This document shows positions 37,901 through 46,556 of a DNA stretch of 64,000 nucleotides, piece after piece. The translations under genes and the position numbers were made by a program. A model generated the notes under the pieces. That model did not search any database. It saw only the letters and a list, made by a program, of their open reading frames with translations, and was not told where the DNA came from. The stretch comes from Sphingobacterium sp. lm-10 (GTDB lineage Bacteria; Bacteroidota; Bacteroidia; Sphingobacteriales; Sphingobacteriaceae), in assembly GCF_023554555.1 (NCBI RefSeq), contig NZ_JAMJWC010000001.1:2046001-2110000 (forward strand), in the 5' to 3' direction. Every line of letters begins with the position of its first letter. The stretch's first letter is position 1.

Positions 37901-38051
37901 CAGACGACCCATTAACTGTAACTGTTACGCCGGCTAATGGTTGGCGATCAATAGATGATGTCACATGGCCACGGATCGTTCGCTGTTGTGCATAAATACT
38001 GCCTATACACAATGCAAACATCACCAAAGATGTGAGTAGATTTCTTTTCAT
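34905..38051 (-). CDS. SusC/RagA family TonB-dependent outer-membrane transporter, pair 2
   Basis: The 1048-residue protein has a signal peptide (MKRNLLTSLVMFALCIGSIYAQ), a carboxypeptidase-regulatory-like domain (about 25-97), a TonB-box-like VVVVGYG (about 107-113), a plug domain (DGASTAIYGSRAANGVVLIT) and a barrel ending in TFGLNVGF. Compared with the other three it has a different signal peptide, and its leader lacks the CA-tract and TAnnATTG module, so it is likely regulated separately. The paired susD begins 10 nt downstream. Confidence 0.96.
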   Translation of the reverse strand: MKRNLLTSLVMFALCIGSIYAQQRTIRGHVTSSIDRQPLAGVTVTVNGSSAATKTDKFGYYILSNVPADAQTLTFSFLGFNRINLEISQESVINVTLKSQESELSEVVVVGYGTLRRTDLTGSVSKIKGENFQDKAIPSLDKFLQGQAAGVQATTPSGVLGAGARVRIRGTNSISNSSDPLYVVDGVPYMSRNTGISTETNPLVDINPNDIASVEILKDGASTAIYGSRAANGVVLITTKRGQTGVPKLEYNNWFAAASPSKRFDLLNANEFIEVSNEKLRNANLAESAFPTPIPGQENQFYDTDWQNIVFRTGFQQNHALSLGGGTDKTNYFVSMGYTDMEGIIRPNHLRRFSLRTRIEQKTFNDKLTIGVNNSVSHTTNNSLNTSGNGTSSFIQGVIFAFPNVPARWSDGSYNLSDDQFTLGQGGNTRPVRGNVNQAFVIDNNIYQNQQLNLTGNAFAELNIIDGLSFRTQIGINYLLGEDYLYFDPRHGDGRSVNGRVAQYSLPRFRYNWHNLVTYNKILGNHNINAVIGQEMQMTTERFFAAAGTGLSSTYFGENANVITGTLNNQVVTGSASQNAFESLFGRAHYIYKKRYLISATLRNDRLSALPFGNQSATLPGASLGWNISEEDFFSSSFISDLKIRGSWAKVGNTEIGNYPFAGVFAGTIYGTANGIRYAQIANPDLRFETSQKMDVGIDVSFFNNRLSVVADYFNNNIDNLILAAPTPPSLGVPSNQINRNIGAMYNKGFEFAINSTNIDQANFIWRTNFNITFLKNRVQRLVDNQPINYLFHTVREGEAFGSFFGYVSHGVNSANGNPLFEKADGTIVQRAFGNNGAWSVYNPENGADESQVTDGLTLADKRVLGGSLPTWYGGLNNTFSYRNFDANIFLTFSGGNMVYNRTRQESLNQQGFAGAGRELLDRWTTPGQITDVPTLYFNSDNYALQAGNLNSRFLENGNFIRAQNISVGYNFTPEFLSSIRFNSLRIFAQVQNAFVITNYKGLDPELSNLNGANFLADDVQSRNIQYGLDFSANPIPRTYTFGLNVGF

Positions 38052-38258
38052 GTAAAATTAATGTGATAATTAATGACTTATATGTTATTATAAATTAAAT
38101 TGATCACTAAATTAATTAACTATTCACAAATTAAACAACTTACATTTAAATAAGTCTAAATAAATATACTAACACAATATAATTATTACAATAAAGAAAT
38201 GGTGAGTTGATTTATGAGTTCATTCCCAAGATAAGGTCGACTCAACTTTCAAAAAAAG

Positions 38259-38283
38259 GGGCTGTATTTTGGAATAACAGCCC
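38259..38283 (-). terminator. Terminator behind the lipoprotein pseudogene
   Basis: GGGCTGT (38259-38265) pairs with ACAGCCC (38277-38283). On the minus strand T7 follows. It lies 22 nt after the last remnant codon, so the 3' end of the old transcription unit is preserved. Confidence 0.7.
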
Positions 38284-38305
38284 GTCATGGTTTAGTTCGA
38301 TTTTA

Positions 38306-38670
38306 CTACCGTAAGTTAATCTGAACACCTATACTTTTTGCGGTTCTCACTAGGCGTTACAATCTCATTGCCCACAATTTCGAAAACCACTAAAGCGGTT
38401 GCTGCACCAGTACTTTGTCCTAGACAAGCTAAGGATTTCGACATTCAGATTGGCAAAGCTCTAATTAGCAGCCAAGGTTGCATTCGGTCCGTTAGGCAAG
38501 CGGTAATGCACGCCTTCTACCGCGGTCGAACTTTCAGCATCTATTCGAATTTCCAAGGTTTGATTGGCTGTCAAATGTTGGCCCAAAAGATTGATGCGAT
38601 AAGAGATCAGCCAACATATTTCCTGAGGCAATTCACTCATTTTGACCAGATCTATATTCCATAATATCAC
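38306..38670 (-). pseudogene. Remnant of a SusCD-associated surface lipoprotein gene
   Basis: The minus strand carries three collinear fragments in different frames. The first (38670-38464) includes LTANQTLEIRIDAESSTAVE and GVHYRLPNGPNATLAAN, then an in-frame TAG at 38461-38463 and SFANLNVEIL. After a frameshift near 38425 comes ATALVVFEIVGNEIVTPSEN, and after another near 38342 comes KSIGVQINLR and a stop (38306-38308). The fragments read like the immunoglobulin-like C-terminal part of lipoproteins that follow susD in many loci (DUF4843/DUF1735 kind); this family label is inference. No signal peptide part is recognisable. Confidence 0.65.
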
Positions 38671-39153
38671 CTAAATACTAAGATTCTCTAGATCACTAAT
38701 AAAGGAAGAGATAAAAGTCTTCTACCGAGATTATTCAACCTAATGATGTACCTAGTAAGAAAACAAACTTAAATGCCCCATGGCATAGCGAAAAATTTAT
38801 CAAGACGTAAAGTTCAACCTAAAACATATCTACTAGTGCAGCTTTGGCGGGTACGACCAAAATAGGATTCGAAAGAACTCTTTGTCAAACTACCTCTCAT
38901 CAATTGTTTTATACATATTCTGTATTGGCCGACCTGACTGTATAAATACTAGGGTTATCTATGCTTCATTACACCACTTTCCAAGTTTATCAAAAATAAC
39001 CTCGGATCTTTGCACACTCTAATCATGGATGGTAAACCCCGATATTGCTTTAATATTTTTGTCCCTTGAATACGCTGTGTGCGAGGTAAGGAAAAATTAG
39101 GTTCTAAAATTTGTGTGGTGATATTAGAAAAGAACCGAAGTTGAAATGCAAAA

Positions 39154-39185
39154 AAGGAGGCTATCTCTGATAAGATAGCCTCCTT
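39154..39185 (-). terminator. Intrinsic terminator of susCD pair 3
   Basis: AAGGAGGCTATCT (39154-39166) pairs perfectly with AGATAGCCTCCTT (39173-39185). On the minus strand TTTTTGCA follows. It lies 23 nt after the susD stop. Confidence 0.9.
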
Positions 39186-39208
39186 GTAACTTAGAAAAAA
39201 CTTTCTAA

Positions 39209-40660
39209 TTAATCATTGTAACCATCATTCTGAACCATCAGAGGGTTTGCCTGAATCTCTGTACGTGGAATTGGCAGAACAAATCTAAAGTTGCCAGCTT
39301 GTAAAGTAGCGGCTCCAGGATTAGGTGCATCACTAGCGATTCTCGAAACTGGAAGATTTCTTCTCTTCAAATCCCAAAAACGATGGCCTTCAAATGCTAA
39401 TTCTTTATAACGCTCTTGAATAATAACAGAGATTGCCTCTTCTTTCGAAGCCAGCGATACATTTGCATAATTATTAATACGCGCACTTCTCAAAGCATTT
39501 AGATCCTCTTGAGCACTGTTCCCACCGTTAATTACATTTAATTCTGCACGTGCCTCCGCTCGGATTAGATACATCTCTGCAGTCCTAAACACTTTCACAT
39601 GAGCAACATTTTCGTTATTAGTGGCATAACCACTACCTCTATATTTATTAACGATTTTAGACGGCAACTGTGCGGCTGCTAAAACTGGTTCGTCAATGAA
39701 ATACTGGGCGAAACGAATATCGTTAGCTGCATCAAAAGAATTCCATAGCTTATCAGTCGGAATCCAGCTCACACCATTTGGAGCAGTAAGAACGCCCCCT
39801 GGACGCGTGAATAGTCCTCTGTAATAATTCCCTATACGGTTAGCGGTAGTTCTATGCAGCTTCCACGCCACCTCGGTAGTATTAGCATCAGTCCAGATAT
39901 CTCCAAATTCAGTCTTAGTAGCCAAAGGTAAAGCCGAGATATATTCCGTACTAAAAGTAACTGCTTCATTCCAATTTCTAGTGTATAAAGCAACACGAGC
40001 CTGTAGTCCTGATACAGCAATTCCATTTGTTCTAAATACATCGGAGTTGCTATTTGCTAGTAAGCTTTTTGCCTCCGTTAAATCCCGTGAAATTTTGGAA
40101 AAATACTCACCCATGTCTATTCTTGCCTGATTTTCTAAAGTAGACACTTCTGAATAAGGCATTGCTAAACCGTTCGGATCATAGTTTTTACAATAAAAAC
40201 GGAACAACTCAAAGTGTGTATAAGCTCTAAGAAAAAGTGCCTCTCCTCTTAATTTTGCACGTAATGCTTCATCATTTTGACCTTCAGCTACGGCATTCGG
40301 CAAAGCGGACAAAACTCTGTTTACCCGATCAATGGATTGATAGTACGGTGTGATTGCCGTAAATTCATCTCTTATCCGTATATCATCGGACGCAAATAAC
40401 CATTCGTGTGTGCTCTGAGCTGCGTAAAAACTACCCTGTTTCAACTCGTCACTCAACTCTCCGTTGAAAAAAATTGGCATATTAGGCAGTACAGAGTATG
40501 CAGTCATGAGTAAAGACTCATTGTTTGCAACAGTACGAAGTGCATTATCTCCACCAATAAAGTCTGTCTCTCTGATATCCAACAAGTTCTGACAAGAAAA
40601 CATCAAAAATGTCGAAACCAATAGAGTGGCTGTAATTGTTTTTATCTTATATAATTTCAT
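39209..40660 (-). CDS. SusD/RagB family outer-membrane lipoprotein, pair 3
   Basis: The 483-residue lipoprotein (lipobox MFSC, Cys23) has SusD features: QNLLDIRETDFIGGDNALRT after the lipid anchor, LRGEALFLRAYTHFELFRFY in the TPR part, and the C-terminal VFRTAEMYLIRAEARAELN, IIQERYKELAFEGHRFWDLK and FVLPIPRTEIQANP. It starts 38 nt after the susC3 stop, the widest gap of the four pairs. The ligand is unknown. Confidence 0.94.
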   Translation of the reverse strand: MKLYKIKTITATLLVSTFLMFSCQNLLDIRETDFIGGDNALRTVANNESLLMTAYSVLPNMPIFFNGELSDELKQGSFYAAQSTHEWLFASDDIRIRDEFTAITPYYQSIDRVNRVLSALPNAVAEGQNDEALRAKLRGEALFLRAYTHFELFRFYCKNYDPNGLAMPYSEVSTLENQARIDMGEYFSKISRDLTEAKSLLANSNSDVFRTNGIAVSGLQARVALYTRNWNEAVTFSTEYISALPLATKTEFGDIWTDANTTEVAWKLHRTTANRIGNYYRGLFTRPGGVLTAPNGVSWIPTDKLWNSFDAANDIRFAQYFIDEPVLAAAQLPSKIVNKYRGSGYATNNENVAHVKVFRTAEMYLIRAEARAELNVINGGNSAQEDLNALRSARINNYANVSLASKEEAISVIIQERYKELAFEGHRFWDLKRRNLPVSRIASDAPNPGAATLQAGNFRFVLPIPRTEIQANPLMVQNDGYND

Positions 40661-40698
40661 TTTCTTTAATCTTAATCGATTATTAATTAAACCATTAC

Positions 40699-43600
40699 TT
40701 AGAACGTTAGGTTTACACCAAACACGATCATTCTTGGGTTTGGATATTCCACTAAACTGATGTTGTTATCATCTTCAGGATCCACACCTTGCCAAGGACT
40801 CCAAACAGCTAGGTTGTGGAATGTAGCGTAAACATTGGCTCTTTTAATGATCGAATTTCCACTTCTGGATTTGATCTCAGGAATGTTGTACCCCACCTGC
40901 AATTGACGGAATCTTAAGAACTTCGCATTTTGCAAATCTGATGACGTGAAACCACGACTCGCTCCTGGTGAATTGAAAAATTTCTCATCGCCAGGATTCA
41001 TCCATTGATTGTCTAGCAATTCCCTAGACGGAGTAACGGCATTAATGTAACCCAAAGTTCCGTCGGTGATCCAGTTTCTGGTGTTGTTACTACGCACTAC
41101 ATCAAACTGGTAAGAGAATAGTGAGTTTACAAAAAATCCTTTGTAACCAAAATCTATATTAAATCCACCGATATGTTTTGGTAGATAAGTACCAAATGTT
41201 GCAAAGCGGCTTGCAGCGGCAGCATCAGTAACTATACTTCCATCTTCTTGTTCAAACCTAGGTCTACCGTCTGCTGGATTAGCACCCAAATATTTCGTAG
41301 TATAGTGCGACCCATATGGCAATCCTTCCCGGATTAAAAACGTCCCTAAGAAATACTCCTCAACAGTTCCCAAATCATCTATGTTATTCACATTGATAGC
41401 ATGGTTGGCACCAATGTCTAACGTCAATCGGTTCTCTGGACGATCCAACACTCTAATTTTTAAATCACCTTCAATTCCTTTGTTAGACATTTGACCAGCA
41501 TTCACATCCAAATTTGGGAATGCTGTGGTGCCGCTTAATGGCTGTCTTACAAATAAATCCTTAGTTACGTTTTTGTAAACGTCAATCGATAAATTCACAC
41601 GACTTTCCAAAAAAGAAACATCGACACCAATATTGGCTTTGTTCACTTTCTCAATCTGGTAATTAGGATTACCAGGTGCAGTTGGTACAATACCTGGAAT
41701 AGTGGATCCCGTGTAGGATCCAGTTCCGAACGCAGGCAATTGGCTGCCGGCATAATTTGGAAGTGCTAGTCCGTGAAACTGATATAGGGTTGTTGCAATA
41801 GATCCAATACTTGGAATTACCCCGTAAGATGCACGCAGATTTAAAGCGTCTAGAAACGAAACATCTTCCAAGAAAGCTTCACGATGTAAGCTCCAGTTCA
41901 AACCAGTAGACCAAGTGGTAATCTCCTTGTTCTGAGGATTTACAATTCTGGACGTACCATCACGTCTGATGTTGGCGTTGACACTAATCCTACTGTCATA
42001 AGTGTAGTTTGCTGTCGCAAAATATGAGCGAATACCATAACCAGTACTTACACTAGAGGCATTTTGCGGCATAGTAGCATTACCATCTGTCGGTAATGGA
42101 GCGGCGCCTTGACCTGTCCAAGGAAGTGTAGGGTTCAAGTTATACAAGGTAAATCCCAAACCTTTTTGATAAGTACGAATTCCCTCAAAATAGACTCCTG
42201 CATCAAACTCGTGCAAATCGTTAATAGTTTTATGATAGTTTAAACTTGTTGTGTTAATGATTTGAGCATAGTTGTACAAGTTTTCACGAGCAAAACCCTT
42301 CTGATACGTTTGCAACGAACCACTGTATGAATCTGGATTTATGTAATTTTCGCCTCTGTTACTATATGCATCTACACCTAATACATTTCTTACCGTTAAA
42401 TCATCAGTAATTTTATACGCTAAGTTTAATCCTGTATTGATGGTAATGGTATTTTGCGATACGCGTGAATTCTCATTTCGCTCCAACACATTCGCTACTT
42501 GTTTCAAATTTATTGTAGAACTGCCACCTCCGCTATTTAACGTGCCGTCTGATCTATAAGGATTGTCATACGGTCTAGCTCTGTAAATCATTTGAAAAGG
42601 ATTTATAGGACTATTCCCATACAAATCACCAACAGCTGTCTTCAGCTGTGAATAGCCTATCATCGTGTTCCAATCAATCGACAATCCTTTGTAATTGTGC
42701 GAAATATTTGAGCGCATGGTGTATTTATCCAAACCAGATGTTCTGTCGATACCTTCTTGTTTAAACACGCCAGTAGAAAGGAAATATTTTGTGTCTTGAT
42801 TTCCACCACGAACACTGATACCGTGATCTTGACTTAAACCTGTCCTGAAAAACACGTCTCTAAGATCGGTATTGATGTTTCGGGTACTGTCTAGTTTGCG
42901 ATCAATATCCGCCAATCCAGCAGCTGAAAGGTTTGCATTTCTAGGATTTTGTCTACTGTAAAACCAACCTGGTAGATTATTAGCGTATCCTGCCAAACCA
43001 AGTCGTTCTTCGTAGGCTAAAAGCTCGGATGTCGACATCAAGTTAAGACGTGAGAAATCTGGAGCCAAGGTAATACCAAACTGAGAGCTAACATTAATGT
43101 CTGTGGTACCTTCTTTACCTCTTTTCGTTTTAATAACGATAACTCCAGTACCTCCGCGAGCTCCATAAAGCGCGGCTGCATTCGCATCTTTCAATACTGT
43201 AATAGACTCAATGTCATTATTGTTTAATGCACGGAATTGATCCTGTGATACCGGAATTCCATCGAGAACGTATAGTGGTTGCACCCCAGCTCCTTGAATA
43301 GATTGAATACCGCGAATAGTAACAGAACCATTAGCCCCAGGTTGTCCGGATCCAGAATTCATCAAAAGTCCCGGTACACGGCCTTGAAGCGTTTGATTAA
43401 AAGACCCTATGGGTAAGTTTTCTGTAGCCTCTTTTCCTATTACCTTTGCAGATCCCGTGAATTTCTCTTTCGTAATATTGGCATAACCGGTAACAATAAC
43501 CTCTTCTAAACTTTCGTCTAAAGATAGCTCAACATCTAATGTTGTTGTTGCGCCAACTTTTACACTGCGCCCCGTATAACCAATGTATCGAAAGTTCAGC

Positions 43601-43809
43601 GTAGAACCTTGAGTAGCAAGTATTGTATACGTTCCATCGCTTCTGGTTTGGGTCCCCTGACTTGTTCCGTCAACCAATACTGTGACACCACTGAGCGCCG
43701 ATCCGTCAATTGCCGATGTCACCTTCCCCGTCACTGTTCGATTTTGTGCAAATACCGCTCCGGTAAGGAATGTAAAAAGCACAAAAAAACTGAGTAAATG
43801 TTTTTTCAT
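40699..43809 (-). CDS. SusC/RagA family TonB-dependent outer-membrane transporter, pair 3
   Basis: The 1036-residue protein has a signal peptide (MKKHLLSFFVLFTFLTGAVF), a carboxypeptidase-regulatory-like domain (about 24-97), EEVIVTGYANITKEKFTGSA as the TonB-box-like and plug start, a plug domain with DANAAALYGARGGTGVIVIK, and a barrel ending in NLTF. Signal peptide and leader (CA-tract next to the ATG, TAnnATTG box) closely match those of pair 1. The substrate is unknown. Confidence 0.96.
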   Translation of the reverse strand: MKKHLLSFFVLFTFLTGAVFAQNRTVTGKVTSAIDGSALSGVTVLVDGTSQGTQTRSDGTYTILATQGSTLNFRYIGYTGRSVKVGATTTLDVELSLDESLEEVIVTGYANITKEKFTGSAKVIGKEATENLPIGSFNQTLQGRVPGLLMNSGSGQPGANGSVTIRGIQSIQGAGVQPLYVLDGIPVSQDQFRALNNNDIESITVLKDANAAALYGARGGTGVIVIKTKRGKEGTTDINVSSQFGITLAPDFSRLNLMSTSELLAYEERLGLAGYANNLPGWFYSRQNPRNANLSAAGLADIDRKLDSTRNINTDLRDVFFRTGLSQDHGISVRGGNQDTKYFLSTGVFKQEGIDRTSGLDKYTMRSNISHNYKGLSIDWNTMIGYSQLKTAVGDLYGNSPINPFQMIYRARPYDNPYRSDGTLNSGGGSSTINLKQVANVLERNENSRVSQNTITINTGLNLAYKITDDLTVRNVLGVDAYSNRGENYINPDSYSGSLQTYQKGFARENLYNYAQIINTTSLNYHKTINDLHEFDAGVYFEGIRTYQKGLGFTLYNLNPTLPWTGQGAAPLPTDGNATMPQNASSVSTGYGIRSYFATANYTYDSRISVNANIRRDGTSRIVNPQNKEITTWSTGLNWSLHREAFLEDVSFLDALNLRASYGVIPSIGSIATTLYQFHGLALPNYAGSQLPAFGTGSYTGSTIPGIVPTAPGNPNYQIEKVNKANIGVDVSFLESRVNLSIDVYKNVTKDLFVRQPLSGTTAFPNLDVNAGQMSNKGIEGDLKIRVLDRPENRLTLDIGANHAINVNNIDDLGTVEEYFLGTFLIREGLPYGSHYTTKYLGANPADGRPRFEQEDGSIVTDAAAASRFATFGTYLPKHIGGFNIDFGYKGFFVNSLFSYQFDVVRSNNTRNWITDGTLGYINAVTPSRELLDNQWMNPGDEKFFNSPGASRGFTSSDLQNAKFLRFRQLQVGYNIPEIKSRSGNSIIKRANVYATFHNLAVWSPWQGVDPEDDNNISLVEYPNPRMIVFGVNLTF

Positions 43810-43811
43810 AA

Positions 43812-43823
43812 GTGTGTGTGTGT
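43812..43823. repeat. (GT)6 / (CA)6 dinucleotide tract directly before susC3
   Basis: Six GT units on the plus strand (CA on the susC strand) end 2 nt before the susC3 ATG, at the same place as the (GT)7 tract of susC1. Confidence 0.85.
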
Positions 43824-43838
43824 TTAGTTAATAATGGC

Positions 43839-43883
43839 CAATAGTAGACATTAAAATTAATAATGCAAAAAAGTGTTAAATAC
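43839..43883 (-). promoter_or_regulatory. Putative promoter of susCD pair 3
   Basis: On the minus strand TACTATTG (43839-43846) is preceded by TTTG at 19 nt (43866-43869). The upstream block GTATTTAACACTTTTTTGCA (43864-43883) is nearly repeated before susC4. The -7 box differs from TAnnTTTG by one base, shared by three susC leaders. Confidence 0.45.
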
Positions 43884-44464
43884 TCATTATCGGGTATTTT
43901 TGGAACACTTATTGCATAAGTTTCAAAATCATTTTTTTGACGACACATAAATTGCATTTTCACAAGCAAAACACTCCTTTTAGTTAAAATTAAAAACTAA
44001 AAATTTATTTTAATTGATATATTTTTTTTTACTTTTTTATTAAATCTGGTGTTTATGTCACGTCAACATCGTGTTCAAACAGATAGATATTAATATAAAT
44101 ATATTAACACAGACACTAAATTCAACTTTTAACAAAATAGAGTCAAATAATTTAATAATTTCCTATTTGGGGAGGTGAAAAATAATCAAGGAGGAATCCA
44201 ACTAGGCCTTCTAATTAAAACCACAATAAGATAACCACAAGGCAAGACTTAATTTATACTTATATATTGCTAAAACGATATTTCTAGATTTTTTAAATAT
44301 AATTCGAACTTAAATTGTCATGATTTGTTCAATCATTTACCCACATCAAAATTGATAAGGCAATTTTGACGCTTGTCGACTAAAGGAAAAGTTAAAACTA
44401 TAAAATCAATCTCAAGATGCCGCTTGTTTGTGTGAAGCTTCCGATGAGTGACCATAAAACAGAT
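43884..44464. other. AT-rich intergenic region without a recognisable gene
   Basis: About 580 nt between the susC3 promoter and the pair 4 terminator contain no ORF with family features. The only structure I noted is an 8-bp inverted repeat, CAAAATTG (44347-44354) and CAATTTTG (44361-44368), with a 6-nt spacer and no U-tract. Confidence 0.5.
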
Positions 44465-44491
44465 AGAGCTGCTTCATGAAGAAGCAGCTCT
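44465..44491 (-). terminator. Intrinsic terminator of susCD operon 4
   Basis: AGAGCTGCTTC (44465-44475) pairs with GAAGCAGCTCT (44481-44491) around a 5-nt loop. On the minus strand ATCTGTTTTATGG follows. It lies about 58 nt after the lipoprotein stop codon. Confidence 0.8.
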
Positions 44492-44549
44492 ATTTAAAAC
44501 GGTAGGTTAAATCCTTCCAAAGGAACGATTTACACTTGATATGTAAGAA

Positions 44550-45053
44550 TTATTTGCGAATCCATACTCGAGTCTGAACAGGGATAATTTCCTGTCCATT
44601 ATCTAATGTTACTAAAAACATGTATGCGATTTCTAACTGAGTAAGCGTTGCATTGTTAATAAAATTTTGAATTAACGTATTATTCGCAGCGCTCTTTGAA
44701 CGAAATTCGTCTATCGACGTGGTAAATGTTGCTCTCGTACCGTTACCTGCGATAGGTTCCGTTAGATAAGTCGCAGCACGTACTCCTCCGGCATTGATAC
44801 TAGTTGCACCAGCATGCACACGTGATATCGAAGCAATTGTTCTACCAGAAGTTTCGGGTATTGTCAGAGTGAAACTGATGTTGCCATTACTCAATGGTAC
44901 AATTATATACGGATTAAATCCATGGGTAGTTGCTCCCTCAAATGTGACCGGTATCTCTGGTCTATTATCTGAATAGAATTCCGTGTAGTCCTTTTCGCAT
45001 GAACTCATAAGAATTACCAAAAGAGCTGTAAGTGTTATGATTAAATTTCTCAT
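44550..45053 (-). CDS. SusCD-associated surface lipoprotein, function unknown
   Basis: The 167-residue protein has a lipobox (LMSSC, Cys19) and otherwise looks like one beta-sandwich domain (about 35-165), with FTLTIPETSGRTIASISRVH and a C-terminal VTLDNGQEIIPVQTRVWIRK. It starts 16 nt after susD4 and ends the operon, so it is probably a surface lipoprotein of the pair 4 uptake complex. I do not recognise a named family; small lipoproteins in this position are common in susCD loci. Confidence 0.75.
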   Translation of the reverse strand: MRNLIITLTALLVILMSSCEKDYTEFYSDNRPEIPVTFEGATTHGFNPYIIVPLSNGNISFTLTIPETSGRTIASISRVHAGATSINAGGVRAATYLTEPIAGNGTRATFTTSIDEFRSKSAANNTLIQNFINNATLTQLEIAYMFLVTLDNGQEIIPVQTRVWIRK

Positions 45054-45069
45054 GTTATCTCTTATGTTA

Positions 45070-46545
45070 TTAGTTTATATCCCACCATACAGGCACATTG
45101 GACTGAGGTGCATTATCGCCTTGAGGGAAATTAGGATTTCGTTGTTGTTCTGTGAACAAATAGATCAATCTTACTGGCCTTGTTCCGTCGATACCCTGCG
45201 CATTCTGATGATCCGCCAATGTTGGATATCCTGTACGTCTCCAGTCATTCCACTGTTCTAAACCATTAGAAAACAAGGATATGTACTTCTGATTAATGAT
45301 TTGCTCAATCTGCTGATCAGATGTACCGGTCAATGTCACAACAGTAGGATTGGCTGTAAAATAGGCATCAATATCGGCAGAAGCCACGCCGGCATCCTGC
45401 ATTGAAGCACGAATACCTCTTTGATATAATTCAGACGCATTGCCAGCAACACCCAAACGAACTACTGCTTCTGCTAATATAAAAGCAGTCTGTGCATTAG
45501 TTAACAATCTCACTGGTCCCTCACCTCCTATACCTATCGCATAAGAATTATAAACAGAGCGACCGGCAACAGCGGGTGGCGTACCTCTAAATCCATTATC
45601 AATAGTTACATACTGACCTGTTGGACGTGTCACAAACAATGGTAAACGAGGATCATTTAGAGTTTGAAGCTTATTCACAAAACGTGTACTGATCAATAAT
45701 TCATTTTGAAAAGAAGAATTACGTGTCAAGGTCCACAATGGAGCTTGACTACCAACTTGCCCTCCAAATCGAACGGCCAAATTTTGATCATTTGCATTGA
45801 TGTACATATTGCGATTCATCACTTCTTGTATAACCTGTGTCGCGATTTGTGGCTCAACAGAGCTAATCTGCATCGCTAAGCGCAACATTAGTGAATTTCC
45901 TGCTCTCTTCCATTTAGCCAAGTCACCGCCATATACGATATCATCACTTCCAATGGTCAATATACTTTCACCATCCAAGTCTTCCAAACCTTCTCTAATC
46001 AGATCAAATAGACTTTGTATACCTTGAGCCTCATTTCCTAAATAGATATCCTGTTGGCTATCTAACCGTGGGCTGGTCAGCTCCATATCTCCCAACAAAG
46101 CTTCGGAGTATGGCACATTTCCCCACGCATCGGTAGCCATAGCAAAGGTAAAAGCCATCATAATCTTGCCCACGCCAGCATACACTGGACTATTTGCTTT
46201 TTCAGCTTCCTCGAGCATCTTCTTGTAGTTGATTAGCGCTCCTCCGTAGATTTCGAAGTTCCATTGATTACCAAAATCATCCCCAAATACTTCGTAAATA
46301 TCATATCCTGCCGGACTACCAGACACACCTGCCGTGACACTCATAATGGTGGAAGCAAAGCGATTTAATTCATTCGAATTAGCAAAGGCTGTCCCAGAAA
46401 GGCCAACAGGCAATAACGTGGCCGCAGGCACTTCTAGTGGGTTGTTAGGGGTATCGTTTACATCTAGAAATTTATTACAAGATGTAGCGGAAAGTGCTAA
46501 CGCCACGATGGACAGCTTAAATATATTGTGTTTTATAATTTTCAT
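45070..46545 (-). CDS. SusD/RagB family lipoprotein (SusD-like_2 type), pair 4
   Basis: The 491-residue lipoprotein (lipobox ATSC, Cys23) belongs to the subfamily with KFLDVNDTPNNPLEVPAATL after the anchor and FTFAMATDAWGNVPYSEAL, typical of the SusD-like type often found with peptide or undefined-substrate SusC proteins. The C-terminal part has FILAEAVVRLGVAGNASELY and QKYISLFSNGLEQWNDWRRT. It differs clearly from the SusD of pairs 1-3. It begins 11 nt after susC4, and the small lipoprotein follows 16 nt later. Confidence 0.94.
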   Translation of the reverse strand: MKIIKHNIFKLSIVALALSATSCNKFLDVNDTPNNPLEVPAATLLPVGLSGTAFANSNELNRFASTIMSVTAGVSGSPAGYDIYEVFGDDFGNQWNFEIYGGALINYKKMLEEAEKANSPVYAGVGKIMMAFTFAMATDAWGNVPYSEALLGDMELTSPRLDSQQDIYLGNEAQGIQSLFDLIREGLEDLDGESILTIGSDDIVYGGDLAKWKRAGNSLMLRLAMQISSVEPQIATQVIQEVMNRNMYINANDQNLAVRFGGQVGSQAPLWTLTRNSSFQNELLISTRFVNKLQTLNDPRLPLFVTRPTGQYVTIDNGFRGTPPAVAGRSVYNSYAIGIGGEGPVRLLTNAQTAFILAEAVVRLGVAGNASELYQRGIRASMQDAGVASADIDAYFTANPTVVTLTGTSDQQIEQIINQKYISLFSNGLEQWNDWRRTGYPTLADHQNAQGIDGTRPVRLIYLFTEQQRNPNFPQGDNAPQSNVPVWWDIN

Positions 46546-46556
46546 TTCTATTCAGA

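Larger units (their letters stand above)
38052..39208. other. 1.1-kb intergenic region with decayed sequence
   Basis: This gap between susC2 and susD3 holds, from left, the AT-rich susC2 leader (38052-38200), a terminator (38259-38283), a pseudogene remnant (38306-38670), a stretch 38671-39150 with stops in every frame and no family I can name, and the susD3 terminator (39154-39185). The size and debris suggest loss of one or more genes of an older susCD operon. Confidence 0.6.

Noticed and set aside
38338..38664. 108-codon plus-strand ORF in the susC2-susD3 gap
   Set aside because: The opposite strand holds fragments of a recognisable lipoprotein, so this ORF is antisense to a pseudogene.
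44347..44368. CAAAATTG/CAATTTTG inverted repeat
   Set aside because: AT-rich 8-bp repeats arise easily by chance here, and there is no U-tract or nearby promoter to support a function.
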